Shown: positions 1 to 13,075 of the stretch, in pieces
Position numbering within the stretch: the stretch's first letter is position 1
Layout of the letters: every line of letters starts with the position of its first letter
Assembly: GCF_035083965.1 (NCBI RefSeq)
Contig: NC_089724.1
Coordinates: 8,596,501 to 8,660,500, forward strand
DNA: 64,000 bases
Origin: Branchiostoma lanceolatum
Taxonomy: Eukaryota; Chordata; Leptocardii; Amphioxiformes; Branchiostomatidae
Direction of reading: 5' to 3'
Notes under the pieces: generated by a model
Seen by the model: the letters and a program-made list of their open reading frames with translations, nothing else
What the model was told of the DNA's origin: nothing
The model's database searches: none
Made by a program: the position numbers and the translations under genes

Positions 1-120
1 AAGTATCAGTTACGTTTGCTGATCAAACAGCAAAACCGGATGCTAACATATGTATGATCGATCATTTGGTGCCCCCCTCCCCAAAAAATTCTTCTCAGAC
101 AATATCCAAACATTTCTCAC

Positions 121-180
121 CTCTTTCTCGGCATTCTTCTGCTTCTGGGCAGCGATATTTAGTAGGTCTTCGAAGTTCAT
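121..180 (-). CDS. First coding exon of a probable SPT2-like (SPTY2D1-like) gene; partial, continues off the left edge
   Basis: On the minus strand an ATG at 180 opens a 20-codon exon reading MNFEDLLNIAAQKQKNAEKE. It is followed at once by a GT splice donor (gtgaga, from 120 downward). The start resembles that of vertebrate SPTY2D1, a histone-binding chromatin protein, as I recall it (MDFREILMIASKGQ at its start, and an internal copy near MNFTDLLRLAEKKQ). Only 20 residues are visible and the rest of the gene lies outside the window, so this rests on a short match. The 5' leader would occupy roughly 181-300 and begins near a YY1-type site. The gene would be divergent from Dbx, about 1.8 kb away. 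In human, SPTY2D1 and DBX1 both lie on 11p15.1, which supports the call. The alternative is an unrelated gene with a similar short start. Confidence 0.5.
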
Positions 181-288
181 GGTTTCTTCAGTTGTATAGT
201 TCTTGTTTGATGATCAAAAGAAAGAGAAATTTCGAGAAAAATAGCAACAATTTGGAAGAGGAACGTGAGTTTCTAATTCTACTTTCCC

Positions 289-301
289 GTCGCCATCTTG
301 G
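289..301 (-). promoter_or_regulatory. YY1-like initiator motif upstream of the SPT2-like exon
   Basis: The minus strand reads CCAAGATGGCGAC here, a close match to the YY1 core AAGATGGCGGC that often sits just downstream of housekeeping transcription starts. It lies about 110 bp upstream of the ATG at 180, a sensible place for a transcription start. CRE-like TGACGC repeats follow at 311-326. Promoter function is inferred. Confidence 0.4.
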
Positions 302-1298
302 GGAACCAGCTGACGCGTGATGACGCAACTAGGACCGGAATAGCTCATAAGCGACACCTAGCGACAATTATCCGCGTACAACTGATGTTTTTTTTTTGCC
401 TACAGTAATCTGGCATAACTCCCATATCGGAGACTCTCTGATGGTGTAGAAGTTTCTGAGAACTTTCTGAGTTATCAGAACTCACTTCTGATTGGACAGA
501 AGCGCTACGACGTATGGAAGTGGCGGAAAATCCTTGCAGCGCAAAATGACTGCACCTCTCCTCTTGGACCAGACAGACCAAGTCCTTGCATTCCAAATGT
601 TGCTGATTTAACTTCCTTCCTGCACAGGATTAATAGAGTGGGTTAGCCAGTGTACCTTTTCGGTTTTATTGGTATGGATACCTTGGTCGGGACATAATGT
701 TATATATACGTAACGTTACGTACAAACTGATTTAAAAAAAATTTATTTTCTTATAACTGCAGACAATTCAGGTAGATATCAAGATTTTCCAACATACATT
801 TGTAGCTTTGATCATTATGCACATGGAAAACATAGTTATATTGCAGTGTTATGTACCAAAGTGCTGGAATTTCTCTTAGAAAAAATAACATTAGGGGCAA
901 TAGAATTTGATGACGTCATCCATATGGTCCAAAAAGTCGTATTTAGAATCTTTTCATGCCAAGCTATCAATATTTAGTACAACTTCATTATTGAGATAAC
1001 AATGAGAAGTCAAAATGCAAATTTAGCCAGGGTACAAACCTTAAAAGAGTGAGACGAAATTCAAGATACAACGTCAATTTTTCTTGTAGTTTTCTCCGAG
1101 ATAATATTCTACTGATGACGTAAGGCAGCGATGGAATGAAAGACAGAACGTCTAACGTTACCTGTATGACGATGGGTCCTGTTGAACAGTACTTTACCAT
1201 GGTAAGTTTATTGTAACTTGCTCTAACACATACCTTGATTTAGGGTAGCTTCTGGAAAAATATTTGGTCGAAACAAGGACGAAACAATGGTTGATGCA

Positions 1299-1386
1299 GT
1301 CGCCAGGTGGCGCTAATCTTCTTTTACTACAAAAGACAAGTGAGCCATCTTACGGCAGTACTGACAAGCGCCAACTGATGGCGCTC
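1299..1386. promoter_or_regulatory. Two CTCF-like motifs between the divergent SPT2-like and Dbx genes
   Basis: The sequence CCAGGTGGCGCT (about 1303-1314) matches the core shared by vertebrate and fly CTCF sites. A weaker copy, CCAACTGATGGCGCT, lies at about 1370-1384 in the same orientation. The rest of 302-2010 holds no convincing gene; the short open frames there have no recognisable similarity. An insulator role is inference. Confidence 0.3.
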
Positions 1387-2010
1387 GTCATATGGTGTGA
1401 CTTTAATGTAATTTGAATACGTATGAATGGAGAGCAGGGCTTGTCTTACCTTTCCTTTGTTTGTCATCCACTACATACATGTACCCAAATCTTAACATAT
1501 TTCTCACGCTTTAGCTGGTGCTTATAACTTCTTAGCAATGGGTACTTCATTTTACAACTTCGTTGATAAAAAATTTAGACCTGCCATTTTCGTCCCCAGG
1601 CCCATTGATTCCCGGGTTCACCTGTATTCAGGAACTGTGTGTACCCCGTCCCAACAAACCGCCAATCAAATGACGCTGTTGTTTATAGTGTGCCATGTGT
1701 CATTGAGAAGGGAACGTAGGATTGCAGCATACATCAGCGACAACTGGCACAGTACAGTACCCGCTCAGACATTGCCTAACCTATAGCCTTTTCTCTCACG
1801 TTACTGACTAGGACTGTTGTCGACAGTACGGTGTGGCGCCCGCCCACACGCATTCATTTTTGGACAGGAATGACCAGCGTCCGATCTTAGTTATTTTTCT
1901 TCCTTGACGTTTATTGCCGTTTTCTACACCAAGTATAAGTTACAGTAAAGGCGGGAGGACTAGAATTTACTTCCCAAGGTGGTGTGGACGTAGAAGAAGG
2001 GGTTTTCGCG

Positions 2011-4999
2011 ATGTATCAAGGGGTGTTCTCGCCCGTAGCGTTCCCGCAACCGACAGTTTTCCGGCCGACTATCACCTTTCCGCCGCCGGCCCTCCAGCCA
2101 GCCACCACCTGTTCCACCCCGTTCTACATGGATGACATCCTCAGGGGCTATCACACGCACGCCGGCGGCTGCTACCTCCCGTCTCTCCCGCCCATATCCA
2201 CAGCAAGCGGCCCGACCAGCCTACGGAGTTCGCCCTACGAACTGAGTCATAGTAATGGGTGTCTTTCTACGAGGAAATTTCCCGGCGTCAACGGAGGCTC
2301 ACCTCATCACAACGGAAATAACGGAACTTTCCTCAAGTTTGGAGTGAACGCAATCCTGTCAGGAAAGCAAGGTAAGGAATTGAATAAATCTTTTACCATT
2401 TTGATGACAAGAACATCTTTTAAAGATATTACCAGATATGTGCTATCCACAAAATGTTTTCAAAAAGTAGATATCAACAGGCGTGATGAGATTTAAAAAG
2501 GGAAATTTTTATTTATGAAAAAGACAGTTCATATTCGAAGCGACCCTTTTTTCTGACTTTTCCGTTCCAGTGCTTTGAAAGACCTTTGCTAAGTAACCGA
2601 ACAACAAAATTTCCGAGGCAAAACTGATATTCGCATTGTGCCTTGTCATAAACATGTAACAAACCGAAAATATCAGTTGACATTTATATACTATGAAACA
2701 GATGTTACATCTACTATCATAATTCCACCAGGGTACATAATTTCGCCACCCTGAAAAGATCCGTCCAAACAGATCTCCAACCTAACGTCCCCCAGTGTAA
2801 TACACTTCTGTCCTAAACTGTGCACACCCGGGGTGCTGCACTAGAGATCTCGCATTCCACTGTTTTTCAAAGTGGCGGATTTATGTAACCCAGCGGATTA
2901 ATGTTAACGGAGGTTACACCAGCGAATCACGCACACGCAAAGTGCGACAGAAAGTTAATGGGGGAGAATAGGTGATGAAAGTGTTGAGAGGCAAACAAAC
3001 TAGGTGACAAGTGTCGATGCTATCGCGCAAATCAAACACTCCACATGATATATATACTGTCAATCTCAGCGTAGCTAGATGCAAAACTAGGGCAGCTGAC
3101 AATGAAATATTACTCTTAAAATCGTTCTGAAATGACGCGAAACGTATAGCAATTATGATTTCCAATTCTAAACATTCCGAAAAAACAACATCAGGAAATG
3201 TTGGTATATGTTTACACAAGCGACCGGAGTTTTACAAAGGATTATGAATTGATTATCATTATGATTATCGTTATCATATTACAGGCAGCCCAACCAGCCC
3301 GAGTGTAGAAGGCTGTAGGTGTGCGTTCTGTCCCCCGCCTAGGAGTTACCCCCCGGCGGAAACATATCTGAGCCCTGTCAACAAGGTGCCGTATGCAGGT
3401 GAGTCAACAGGCGGTGTCAACCGTTCATTCGCCCAAGCAAATCACCGAGATGAGCCTTTCGATAAATTTGTGTTTGGGAGGGGAACTGTTGTTCGTTTGA
3501 GAATTCAGCCCACTAATGAAGAAGAGATGGGAAAATAATGACGTTTAAATCGTCACTCCAAGTGTTGGGGTTACCGTTTATTAGCTTGTTAAGTGTGTAC
3601 GTACCAAACTTCACATAACGCACAGTGTTGGCCGTTGTCATAGAGGAATTAATTAGTGATCCGGGCTATTTCTGTAGCCATTGTGTTATTTATAACAGCG
3701 ATTGATAGTTTTTGAATGTACTTTTAATCTTTATTGCTTTCTGAATGCTTTAACTGTAACGTAGCATTTGCTTACTAAACACCACAATAGAAAGTAGGTT
3801 TTAATCATTACCTACTCTCAGCTACTAAACGTCCTTGACGACACACAGAAGTGGCGTCAGCATTAAGTTTAAATTTTCTCATGATTGTGTTTAATCTTCA
3901 GAGTCACCAACAACCTTCCCTATCTTCAACGCGTGCCACTGGGGCGCTCCGCCGGGCCTGCATCGCGGGAAGCCCCGCCGAGGCATGCTCCGACGTGCGG
4001 TCTTCTCGGACTTCCAGCGGAAGAGCCTGGAGAAAATGTTCCAGAAACAAAAGTACATCAGCAAACAAGACAGGAGAAAACTGGCCGAGAAGCTAGGGTT
4101 GAAGGATTCACAGGTGCGTGCATGTTTCTCAATATCATTTTTTATTATTTCCTTTTATCTTGATATAAATAGTACTGCACTCTGCAAAAGACATGAAGAT
4201 ATAGGAGCGCCAAATCTATTTATAATTTTAGAATTTTGTTGTCCTTTTTAGTAGGTGAAGGTGAATGACCTTTGGAAACGATGACCGAGCATTTCTAGTT
4301 AGGGGTGACGTCAGTATTTTCGTGTTAGAACAGAGAAATACGTGCTGGGAGTAAGGGTATATCTAAGGACTGGTGCTGTAGGTGGACAAGGCACTAAGAA
4401 AGTGAAGACGAAAGAAGAAAATTAACAGAGAACAAAAGACAGGTATTTGCACAATCGGTCTGTTTTTCCAGCTATGCCACTGAACTAAGTGACATTGTCA
4501 AATCCACACTTTATTATGCAGTTTGTACAGTTTATTTTGGAACAATACAAAACCACTTTCCTGTTTTAACCAAATCTTCAGAAAGTATTGTTAGTAACTG
4601 GCATTTCTTTTCATATAATCATTTAGAATCTGTGTGTTAACATAGAAATTAAATTGTTCAGAAAGAACAAGATCTATAAGGTCGGAATGTCTTCGTTTAA
4701 CTCCTCATTATCTTGTCATGTTTGTCCTACAGGTGAAGATCTGGTTCCAGAACCGGCGGATGAAATGGCGGAACTCCAAAGAACGAGAACTTCTGTCCAC
4801 GGGAGGGTCACGTGAGTCCACCATCCCTAACAAGGCCAATCCCAACCCCGATCTCAGTGACGTTGGACAGCCGACCACAGGTGGTTCCTCTCCTCTGGTT
4901 GGTTCCCCCTCCCCGGGCGTCACAGACCAGAAAAGTCCCCCATCCAGCCCGGAAAGTCCTGGGAACGAGGAGGCAGCTGAAAGTGAGAACGAGAAGTAG
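2011..4999 (+). CDS. Dbx: Dbx homeobox transcription factor (4 exons, complete)
   Basis: Coding exons are 2011-2371, 3285-3398, 3902-4113 and 4733-4999 (317 residues). Phases agree and all introns are GT-AG. The start MYQGVFSPVAFP aligns with vertebrate Dbx1. FYMDDIL near residue 39 resembles an Eh1 Groucho-binding motif (FxIxxIL). Residues about 180-240 form the homeodomain; its start RRGMLRRAVFSD and KMFQKQKYISK are diagnostic of Dbx, and helix 3 reads VKIWFQNRRMKW. The third intron splits the homeobox just before this V. After it come ERELLSTGG and HPDLSDVG-like NPDLSDVG, also Dbx-specific, then a Pro/Ser/Glu-rich tail. The product should be a DNA-binding repressor that patterns interneuron progenitors in the neural tube, as Dbx does in vertebrates. 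An in-frame GTG at 1984 is not a likely start. Confidence 0.95.
2745..2930 (+). repeat. Dispersed repeat copy in Dbx intron 1
   Basis: This stretch, including AAAGTGGCGGATTTATGTAA and GGAGGTTACAC, closely resembles sequence at 25410-25800 upstream of the amylase gene, where it occurs twice in tandem. It is an interspersed repeat of unknown class. The rest of intron 1 (2372-3284) shows nothing else recognisable. Confidence 0.5.
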
Positions 5000-6700
5000 A
5001 TTTTGTCTCATAGACACCAACTTAAAAAAAGCGTTAAGTATAATTATAGTATAGAGTTATTGTATATTTGTGGTTGATAACTAGAGCTATTGTAACTTGA
5101 GTAAAAATATATATTATGCTTGATCCTTGTCTTGTCACGTTTATGTTAGAATATCGACCAAACACAAATACAGATTATGTAACATATGTTTTAAATGGTG
5201 CTTCGGTGAAGTACACGTAAGAAAGGTATTGGACATGATGTTACTTGAAAAGTAGATTATAGAAAAGATGAATGAAACAATATCTAATGAAACAAAATCG
5301 ATTGTAAATATGATAGCAAAGGAAGTATGAAATGTGATTTACTGTAGTATATGGAGCTATGTGCTCACTTTAAATTGTACAACTATTGAAGAAGTAAACA
5401 CCCTAAAATCTCACTTTGTCCTGCTGAAGTTTCATTTTTCATTCATCTCCGTCTTGGTTCGTTGTATGGAATTATCGCTGACTCTATTGCTACGTCAGGA
5501 CAGGATCTTTCTTAATATGAAAGGGTTGAAAACTATTCATTCATTGTCTATGTCGCAGCAGCAAAATTGATATTGTATGGAACAATGAAATACTGAAAAA
5601 ATACAGCAAGTCACATTTGTTTATTTTACATATCTTGAAATACAGTCAAACCTGGATTTGGTAACCACTCAAGGGACTGAGGAAAATGGTTACTGAGGAC
5701 AGGTGGTAGCTCAGGACAGGGTGGGATTAACTTTGTAAAAAGAAAATGGACGGGAGTGTTTTAATGTGGCTTGTGACTGGATATGGTTGCCTGAGCCTAG
5801 CGGTTAACCGACCAAGTTTGACTGTACGCTTGTCGACTGACGTTTTGCATCCGCCATCTCTCTCTCTCTGTCTGCCGGTAGAAGCTACTAAGTTAGACTC
5901 ACATTGCTGGTTCTTCTGACGTTCAAAGCCCAATAGTTAACACATAAAGGTCGAGCAGTGGCAAAGGTGAAAAAGGTTTAAGTCCAGAAGGGTGCCTATG
6001 ACTATTTGTAGAGGATTAACTTACAAAGTATGTGTTAATTGTCCAACTATCTGCGCAACCGAGGACCGGAGAAGGCACGTACCGATCCTGATAGCATAAC
6101 GTCGTTTTTCTTTATTGTCTTACAAAGGGAGAAATACGTGCGTGGACAAAAGGCAGGTTCTGAGTACAAATATTACTCTCATCTCTCTCCAATTAAACAA
6201 TTCTGATCGACACCCGAAGTTGGGAACACTTTTGTTCCTCCGCTGTTTTCAAACGGTTGAGTTTACGTTTCTCATGAACCGCCTTTGTCCATACAGATCC
6301 TGAAAGGGCAGTGCAAATGACAGCAATTATGACTCTATCAACTCTATGCAAGCGATTGAAATATCGAGTTTATTATCACACTTGTAACGCATCAAAGTCT
6401 TTTATCGAGGTGTGAAAGAACAGGACTTACGTTTATTTTCTCGTGGAACCAAATCCACCGTCCCGCAAATAAAGTGACGGGCCGTAGGGCTTGTATTGAT
6501 TCTTTCTTTTCAGCGCATGTCGCCATATTGCGGCCGAAGCACGTAGCCCAACTCACACGGCAAACATATCCCCCGCTGTTTATGTAGTCTTCAATAAGCG
6601 TCAATTGTATGCCTTGTACCTCCTTATTTGATGGAGGCTATTGAATTCGTATCTTGCTATCATTCAAGGCAGGGTTGCAATTGTCCGACGTCGGGGGCAC
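5000..6700. other. Dbx 3' flank, no gene seen
   Basis: AT-rich sequence directly after the Dbx stop codon, presumably including its 3' UTR, although no clear AATAAA stands out. Short open frames here show no codon bias or similarity I recognise. Confidence 0.5.
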
Positions 6701-6715
6701 TTTTAATTAGAGTCT

Positions 6716-7220
6716 CTATAAAGCGATGTTATGTTATAAGAAGTGGTGTGTGATTGAAGACAGAGTGTACAGTTCGTAAAGAAGTGTCAACGGAGGTGAG
6801 ACAAGACACGGTGAAAGGCTTCTTCTAACGAGGTCCTTGTAAATATACGTTCACTGTCGACGCAAATAGAGAGAACTTTGTAGTTTTGTCGTCTGTTTGA
6901 AACACCTCACACCTGTGGAACCGTCAGCACGTAGCGTGTCCAAACGGTGTCAATAGGACCGTTATTATTGTTTAATCGACTAAGCCTAGTAATAAACCGT
7001 TATGAGAATGTCGCTCCTCTTGTATGTAAGCTGCCACAATCTTGTAATGTAAGCGACAATGTTGAGAATGACTGTCCCTATGTATAGCGTTGAATATTGT
7101 GTAGTTGAAAGTTTGCAAATACATGTATTGAAGAAATGTTTGTCGTTATATGCTCAATGATTACTGTGGTATGCTATAGACGTAGTGTGTGGTACAGCAA
7201 TGCCAGGATCTGTCATACAG
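6716..7220 (+). ncRNA. Candidate non-coding first exon (TATA box to strong splice donor)
   Basis: A TATA-like CTATAAAG (6716-6723) is followed, about 500 bp on, by a perfect donor CAG|GTAAGT at 7218-7226. The interval has no long open frame. It could be the first exon of a long non-coding transcript or of a distant gene. This is inferred from signals only. Confidence 0.2.
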
Positions 7221-8238
7221 GTAAGTCGGTAATAATAAACCTCATTCATTCACTAAACCTTAGGCAACGCTTTTTTCATTAGATATCAAGATAAATTGGC
7301 AAATATAGCTTGAGTCCTCTTTTGTTCATTCCGATTGTGAAGCTTCAATCGTGAAGCATGATTTTGCTGACTTAGAAGAAAGATGGGGGAGTTGGAAATA
7401 GAGTGAGAGAGAGGGAGAGAGAGAGTACTGTACTGTAGATAACGGCGCGCCCCTCGGCTACACAACTCCCCCCCCCCCCCCTCCCAATATATATGCCGCC
7501 GTTAGAGGAAGCCTGCACAGGAGGCTATAGCACAGAGACACCATGCTAAAGATTAACATAATTCTTAAGTTTGTACATTAGACTTACAAAACAATCTATT
7601 ACGAATAAGAAGTGTTGATCAAGACGTACAAAGCGTTATTGTATTTTTCTAGACATATGATAATCATATTCATGGTCATCAATGAGGTATGTCTGGAACA
7701 TTTGGTACTTAATCGATGATGAGTCAGAACATTGCATGGCAAGATGGCGCCCTTACCTCTGGTGTTATCAGACAAATAGATTCGTTTCACACAAAAAAGA
7801 CACAGCTCGGACCGACCAGAAGGTACCAACCGAGTACAAAGAAGTAACCATCACAAAAGCCTTCGATCATAACCTCTTTAGATGTAAACCTTTTCTTCTG
7901 CAAGGTTTTTAGTGTCAATGCCGGCCTCTAATTGCGACGCCAGCTGTGTCATAATCCAAATTATTGGGTGCTAGTCGGGATCTTTCGGCTTTGTGAGCGT
8001 GTTTCTGTTGTACTGCCACCAACAGCTGTGGCGAATGGACCGACCGAAACATGGTCTGAATGGTCGTCAGGACCGGCACACGGTAGGACAATATTTGTCC
8101 GCAATGATTTTTAATAAAGAGGGCGTCAGCTGGAGGAAGTAGGGCTTTTGTATGGTCCGTTTCATTTGCAGTAAAGTAGGAATAACCTGCGTAAGTTCCC
8201 TCTTTTTGTTGACCGTTAGAGAGATTGGTGCGATGTAC

Positions 8239-8412
8239 TAGCCTCCACCAGGCCATCCTACGGGGTATGGATCGTAGAAATCGTCACAAAAAGGAATATT
8301 TGGCCAGTAGATTCAGTCCACTGTAATATTAATAATTCCCCCTGCAAATTTTACCCTGTGGTGACCAACCCCCTAGCAGATATCCTCCTGGCGTGGTTAG
8401 TCTGATAGAGAC
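8239..8412 (+). mobile_element. Small non-autonomous element, family 1 (GCCTCCACCAGGCC), copy 1
   Basis: It begins TAGCCTCCACCAGGCC and ends near GGTTAGTCTGATAGAGACT. Two further copies occur at 53686-53884 (plus) and 25050-25281 (minus), sharing GGTATGGATCGTAGAAATC, TTGGCCAGTAG and the right end. The termini are imperfect inverted repeats. It has no coding capacity and is MITE-like. Confidence 0.6.
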
Positions 8413-11400
8413 TACAAATATACCCCGACATGTTTGCAGGAAAATTACTTCTACGACAATTTATGAATTTTCAAACTCTGATCACCTTTTTTTTACATCC
8501 GGATCCATGAACTTTAAGAACATTTGACTTGTCTCGGTACCCCGAGAGGGAATAAAACTCCAATTTTAGGGTAAGAGAAAAGTTTCAAATCAGAAATTGC
8601 GATCGCATCGGGATTTCGATGTGTCTGAATTAAACGGGAGGCGATAAGGTACGCTTGTCTTGAACTGTTCTTTCTGGTGCGATTTCAGTCTCAATCTAAA
8701 TGTCTTCATAGATCTCGCCTTTTGAGATTGTCGGCAAATGGTTCAAAACGTACGTCGATGAAGGTTAGACATCCATATAATACGATAGGTAAGGTAACAG
8801 TTTTTCCCACATTTGTATTCAAACATACATGAGTACATAACATAAAAGCAATTTACACAACACATTTACAACTCCACAAATATACACAGTTACACATTGT
8901 TACAGGAGCTATATCCACTGGCTTTTTTGGTGGCTAGGGTGTGCTCCCTAGTTACATATATCTACAGGGGTCATTCCCATTGGCTTTTTTGGCTTGAGTG
9001 TGTAAGTTAACAGTTACCCAAGCAACTGGATAGATTTTGGAAACGGTCAAACGTTTCTACCATCCACTACCTTCCGGCAGTGACACTAGAACACGATCCG
9101 TATTCTATCCAGATCCTTGAGTAACTCTTACCGTGTAGTTTGAAACGTAGTATATTTTACCGCCATGCCGATGTTGTAAATTATTGTGTACTTTTCCCAC
9201 CCGAGACAGTGATGAAATAGGCGTTACAGCATATTTCTAAAGCCATGGAAATAAACACAAATAACACCCGTTTTACAAAAAGTCACGAAGACAAACAAGA
9301 AGAAATAGACGATAGCAACGTTAAATTTAATTAAACGGTCGGTTTCCTCTTTATCGTTTTCCTAATCCCCGTTTAGCTCGGCCAGGGGGAGTTGCTATAC
9401 GGTCGGCGACTAAGAAAGGACCACAAGCGACGGACTGTCTCAGACCCATTGCTCTTGAATACGGGGAAAGTCCTTGATTTATTTCTGTAGTCAGTTATGA
9501 TAAACCTCAAAACCGGAATCGTTCAAAAGCGCATTTTTCTCCTGTATGCGGAGCACTTTAAAAAGGTGCGGTTGGTTAGTTTTGTGACTAGGACGTGGCG
9601 AAAATCCTTCAATAAATACAAAGTACGATTCGGGGTGCTGCATTCTAAATGAGGCGCGAACTTGGCCTAAAACTAACTGTAGTTTAATTTTCTCCTTGTG
9701 ACTTTGTTCGTAGTGAAAACGCGTATACGATTACTTATTTGTCATATCATCATACTGGACATCGAAAAACTGACAAGATGCTCTTAAAACGTTGTTTTCT
9801 TTAAGGGGAGGGGCTAAGGGCACGTGCCTTCAAGAATGAACATATCTGAAATATCATACAAAGGTGCGCGCAATTTTGTAACGGCCTTCCCAAGTTGCAT
9901 TCATTATCAAGAAAAAGGTGCGTCGTTGATTAAATGTTACTTGTACAAAGGGGCTATAAAGCCGTATAAGGCCAGAAGGGACGGAGAAAAGTAGAGTAAA
10001 TGCTGATGGAAACGTAGTTAGTTTCCCATTTGTCAAAGTTTGACAAAATCCCGGTCTGCGTGGTGTGTGTGTGTGTGATGTCCCGACTGTACGGTAGTAA
10101 CGGCACGGCGGCGTAATCCTCCCGCAAACAACCACGGGGTGTTAACGCATAACTTGATGACTGTTTGTTTAACTCCTCTCGTCAATATTAGCGAGACGCT
10201 AAGCTCCTTAACACGCGGATAATTGGACATCAATGGAGCTCAAATACGGCTAGAATGGAGGGTGTCAGTGGGAGGGATGGGGGTTAAAGCTGACAAAGGC
10301 GCAACCCTGGCCAAGCCCTAGAGGGAGAAAAAAAGCATGAAGCTTGCACAAAGTTTTGAACACGAGCAGAACGGGGCGGCGTTGTGTTGTGGAGCATGGC
10401 ACATTGAGAAATCTTAAGTGGGATTAAGGTTATCTGATTAAGGTTGGAAATTGGCCGCGGCTTAATCGTTCTTGATCCAGGCGATGTCGCGAAAGTGAAG
10501 TAGAATTGGAGCCCATGATGTCACATTTCTCTGACGCGGAACACACAATGTGCCTTGGCGTTCTAATACACCGCGACTAGGCTGTAATTTTTTAAAGGTT
10601 TCTGCCCTAAGATAACGCCTGTACAGTGTTCACATATCTTTACTTTTCTATTTGTTTCTTCTTCACAATAGAGTACAACAGTTGGTATATCGGTCATAGA
10701 TTAGTCAGCATATCTAATGAGGATGAAATAAACTGCCTATCAAGTAGGCATTAGCTATTTCAAGCCTTAATTACACTGGACATATTAGCGATATCTATGA
10801 CAAGAATTTGTCATCAAACAATTGTTTCACTTCTTTATTCTTGACAAACTGCCCCAGAGATTGAATCTAACCGGATGTTTCTGCTTTCGGCGCTATGACC
10901 AGTATACGTACTTGAACATTAATCCAATATACGTCGATGAAGGTTAGGCATCCAGGTAATAATTTATAAGATTACACCATATGACATAATGTTAACCAAT
11001 TGCGTGTCATTGACTAACTGTCTTTTGGCATTATTCCAGTATAGTCAAGGAATTTGGGAGGCTAGCATGGTAGCGCTAGTCTCGCGTTTTCTGTCGATGA
11101 CACTTCATGACACTTTATTCGTGAGCGGATCAAACTGTTCCCCCTTTTGCGCTTGTCTCTGCGTAATTTTCATTAGGGCAGAGGAAGGAAAGGAACTTGA
11201 ATATTTCAGGAGAGATGTCGTTGCGGCTGTTGTAATCATGCATGGTACCTGCATAAATTGTGTCATGTGTCTGTCAGGTCATGGGTTCTATTCCCATGTT
11301 ATTCATACAAACCGTGCTGAACGCGTGTTTTACTTAGCATTTTCGCTGTATCTTGCGAGGTGTTGTGAGTTCGGCTGTGCTGATCATCACGTTTGCTCCC

Positions 11401-12945
11401 ATGTACACGTCAAATCTGAAGGCGTACGCGTACCTTCGTTAAACGTCATGACATCAAAGAGTGTCAAATCATGAAACGGCGCACTGTCTAGTAGTAACCT
11501 CGGGGGCAGTTGTGAAAAGTACCGCCTTCACCGCCGCAATAAAAGTCATCGGCAAACCTACGTGAGGCATACAAAGTCTGTCAAGTTCACCGTGGAGTTC
11601 TCGGTTATTATGTTCAACACAATGCCACAGTTGCGGATGCATATATATCATGACGTGGTATTATTGGGGTGGTGTACAAAAGAGGGGACTGTTTGCAGGG
11701 CAGAAGAAACTCATACTCAAGACTTCCCTACAAAAGAAATGTGATTTTTTGGCACTCAACCGCCCGACCTGATGCTAATACATCCGGCCAGAACTCCGGG
11801 ATGTGTCTCGACAAGACTAACACGGTATTACTTAGCCGACCCACGTTCCGTGGTCGAGGGGGAGAAATGTGGCCCTGGTCACGAAGTGACTTCCCCACAG
11901 TCTCTCAGTTGTTTGTCTCGCGGCTTTGAGCTCTGTACAGCAAGAACTGAGGCGGCACACATCATCGGATTCATGGTGTCTAAGGTAAACAACATCATCC
12001 ACTTAAGAGCAATTCTAAGGCCAATAAAGCACAACAAGGCACTTCTCAGATCCCCTCCATAGGCTCACACAAAGCTGCGGATTTAAAAATCCCTTTTTAC
12101 AACGAAGAACCCTCAGTCAACCTAGCCTCTCCCAACATTTACCGCTTCTAGCAAAGAAATCTGCTCTCAAAACAGCGTTTGGAAGGGCACAAGATTGTGA
12201 GCTTGAGAGAAGGTAGTCAAAGGAGAGACGGCATACCACCCCAGCGTTAAAAGCTTGTCCGTGGCGGTAAAGTCGGTAGCAGACGTGAGCTCGGGACAGG
12301 GGCTGAGATTAGCAGGTTGTTGGGCGGCTTAGACGGTGTTCTGTGGGGGAAGCTGTCTGGGTGAGCGATGATGGGACCATGCAAGGCTGCGGTGGATCAG
12401 TCTTAATGCCGTAATGCCGTGTTATTGTTCGGATTATCTGCACAATTACATCCTATTAGAATTCCAGGCACAGAGGGGACCGGCACTTTGGTCTTTCTAT
12501 GGGGACGGAATTAGAGGAAAGTGAAATTTGACACCTGTTGCCTGCAACAGCAGGTGGGTGCGGGATATACAGCATGCGTTACTGAAGAAATTCGCTAGAG
12601 GTCCTTCCTGAGAGCTAACCTGCGTATACGTCTTTGTTGGATGGATTTGCAAAAAGTAGTTCAACCTGCCTCTCTGCAACCATACTTTTACTGACAAGGT
12701 GTATAGTGTACTTAACAATAATTTTGAAAACGTGTTTCAGAAAAAAAATAAGAAAATGTCAGCGTCGAAAAAATTGTTCAATTGATCTGCATGGGCGTAA
12801 CTCACTCACTCACTCATGACCCATGACCTCAGTGGTCGTAACAGTTGAAATAAAAATAAAAATTTCATCAATTTCAAATGCAACTGTTGCACCAAATACG
12901 ACGTTACCCCTCCTTATGTAGTCGTTGCTGAGAGGTACCTACGGC
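8413..12945. other. Intergenic region, no convincing gene
   Basis: No recognisable protein gene or RNA. An imperfect tandem motif around TTGGCTTTTTTGG occurs at about 8915-8995. A dispersed motif ACGTCGATGAAGGTTAG appears at 8752 and again at 10931. The longest open frame (10989-11474, plus) has no similarity or composition suggesting a real protein. The region may hold Dbx regulatory elements, which need cross-species comparison to see. Confidence 0.5.
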
Positions 12946-13075
12946 TACCCCTATTCCACTAGGGCGGCGACCTCGCAGCGATCGCACTGCGATGTAAAAT
13001 TTGACAGAACGCTCAACGAATTTCATAGAAAAAAACCGAATATTTCTACATTGTGTGCTTCGTTGCCTTATTAGT
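12946..13075 (-). mobile_element. Fragment of the GGCCCCCATTCC fold-back family
   Basis: The left part reads ACCCCTATTCCACTAGGGCG. The stretch around CTCAACGAATTTCATAGA is the reverse complement of sequence inside the copy at 52781-53030. It is a diverged half-element. Confidence 0.45.

Noticed and set aside
345-596. 83-codon minus-strand open frame upstream of the SPT2-like exon
   Set aside because: No similarity, and it lies upstream of the presumed transcription start.
2372-2496. Continuation of the Dbx exon 1 frame past 2371
   Set aside because: It reads into the intron; the GTAAGG donor and the phase-matched next exon give the correct Dbx protein.
11272-11312. tRNA-like T arm (GGGTTCTATTCCC)
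   Set aside because: The loop lacks the TTCRA consensus, and no A box, anticodon arm or acceptor pairing fits upstream.
10989-11474. 161-codon open frame in the intergenic region
   Set aside because: No recognisable domain, no splice or promoter support, and odd composition. Such lengths occur by chance in 10 kb.
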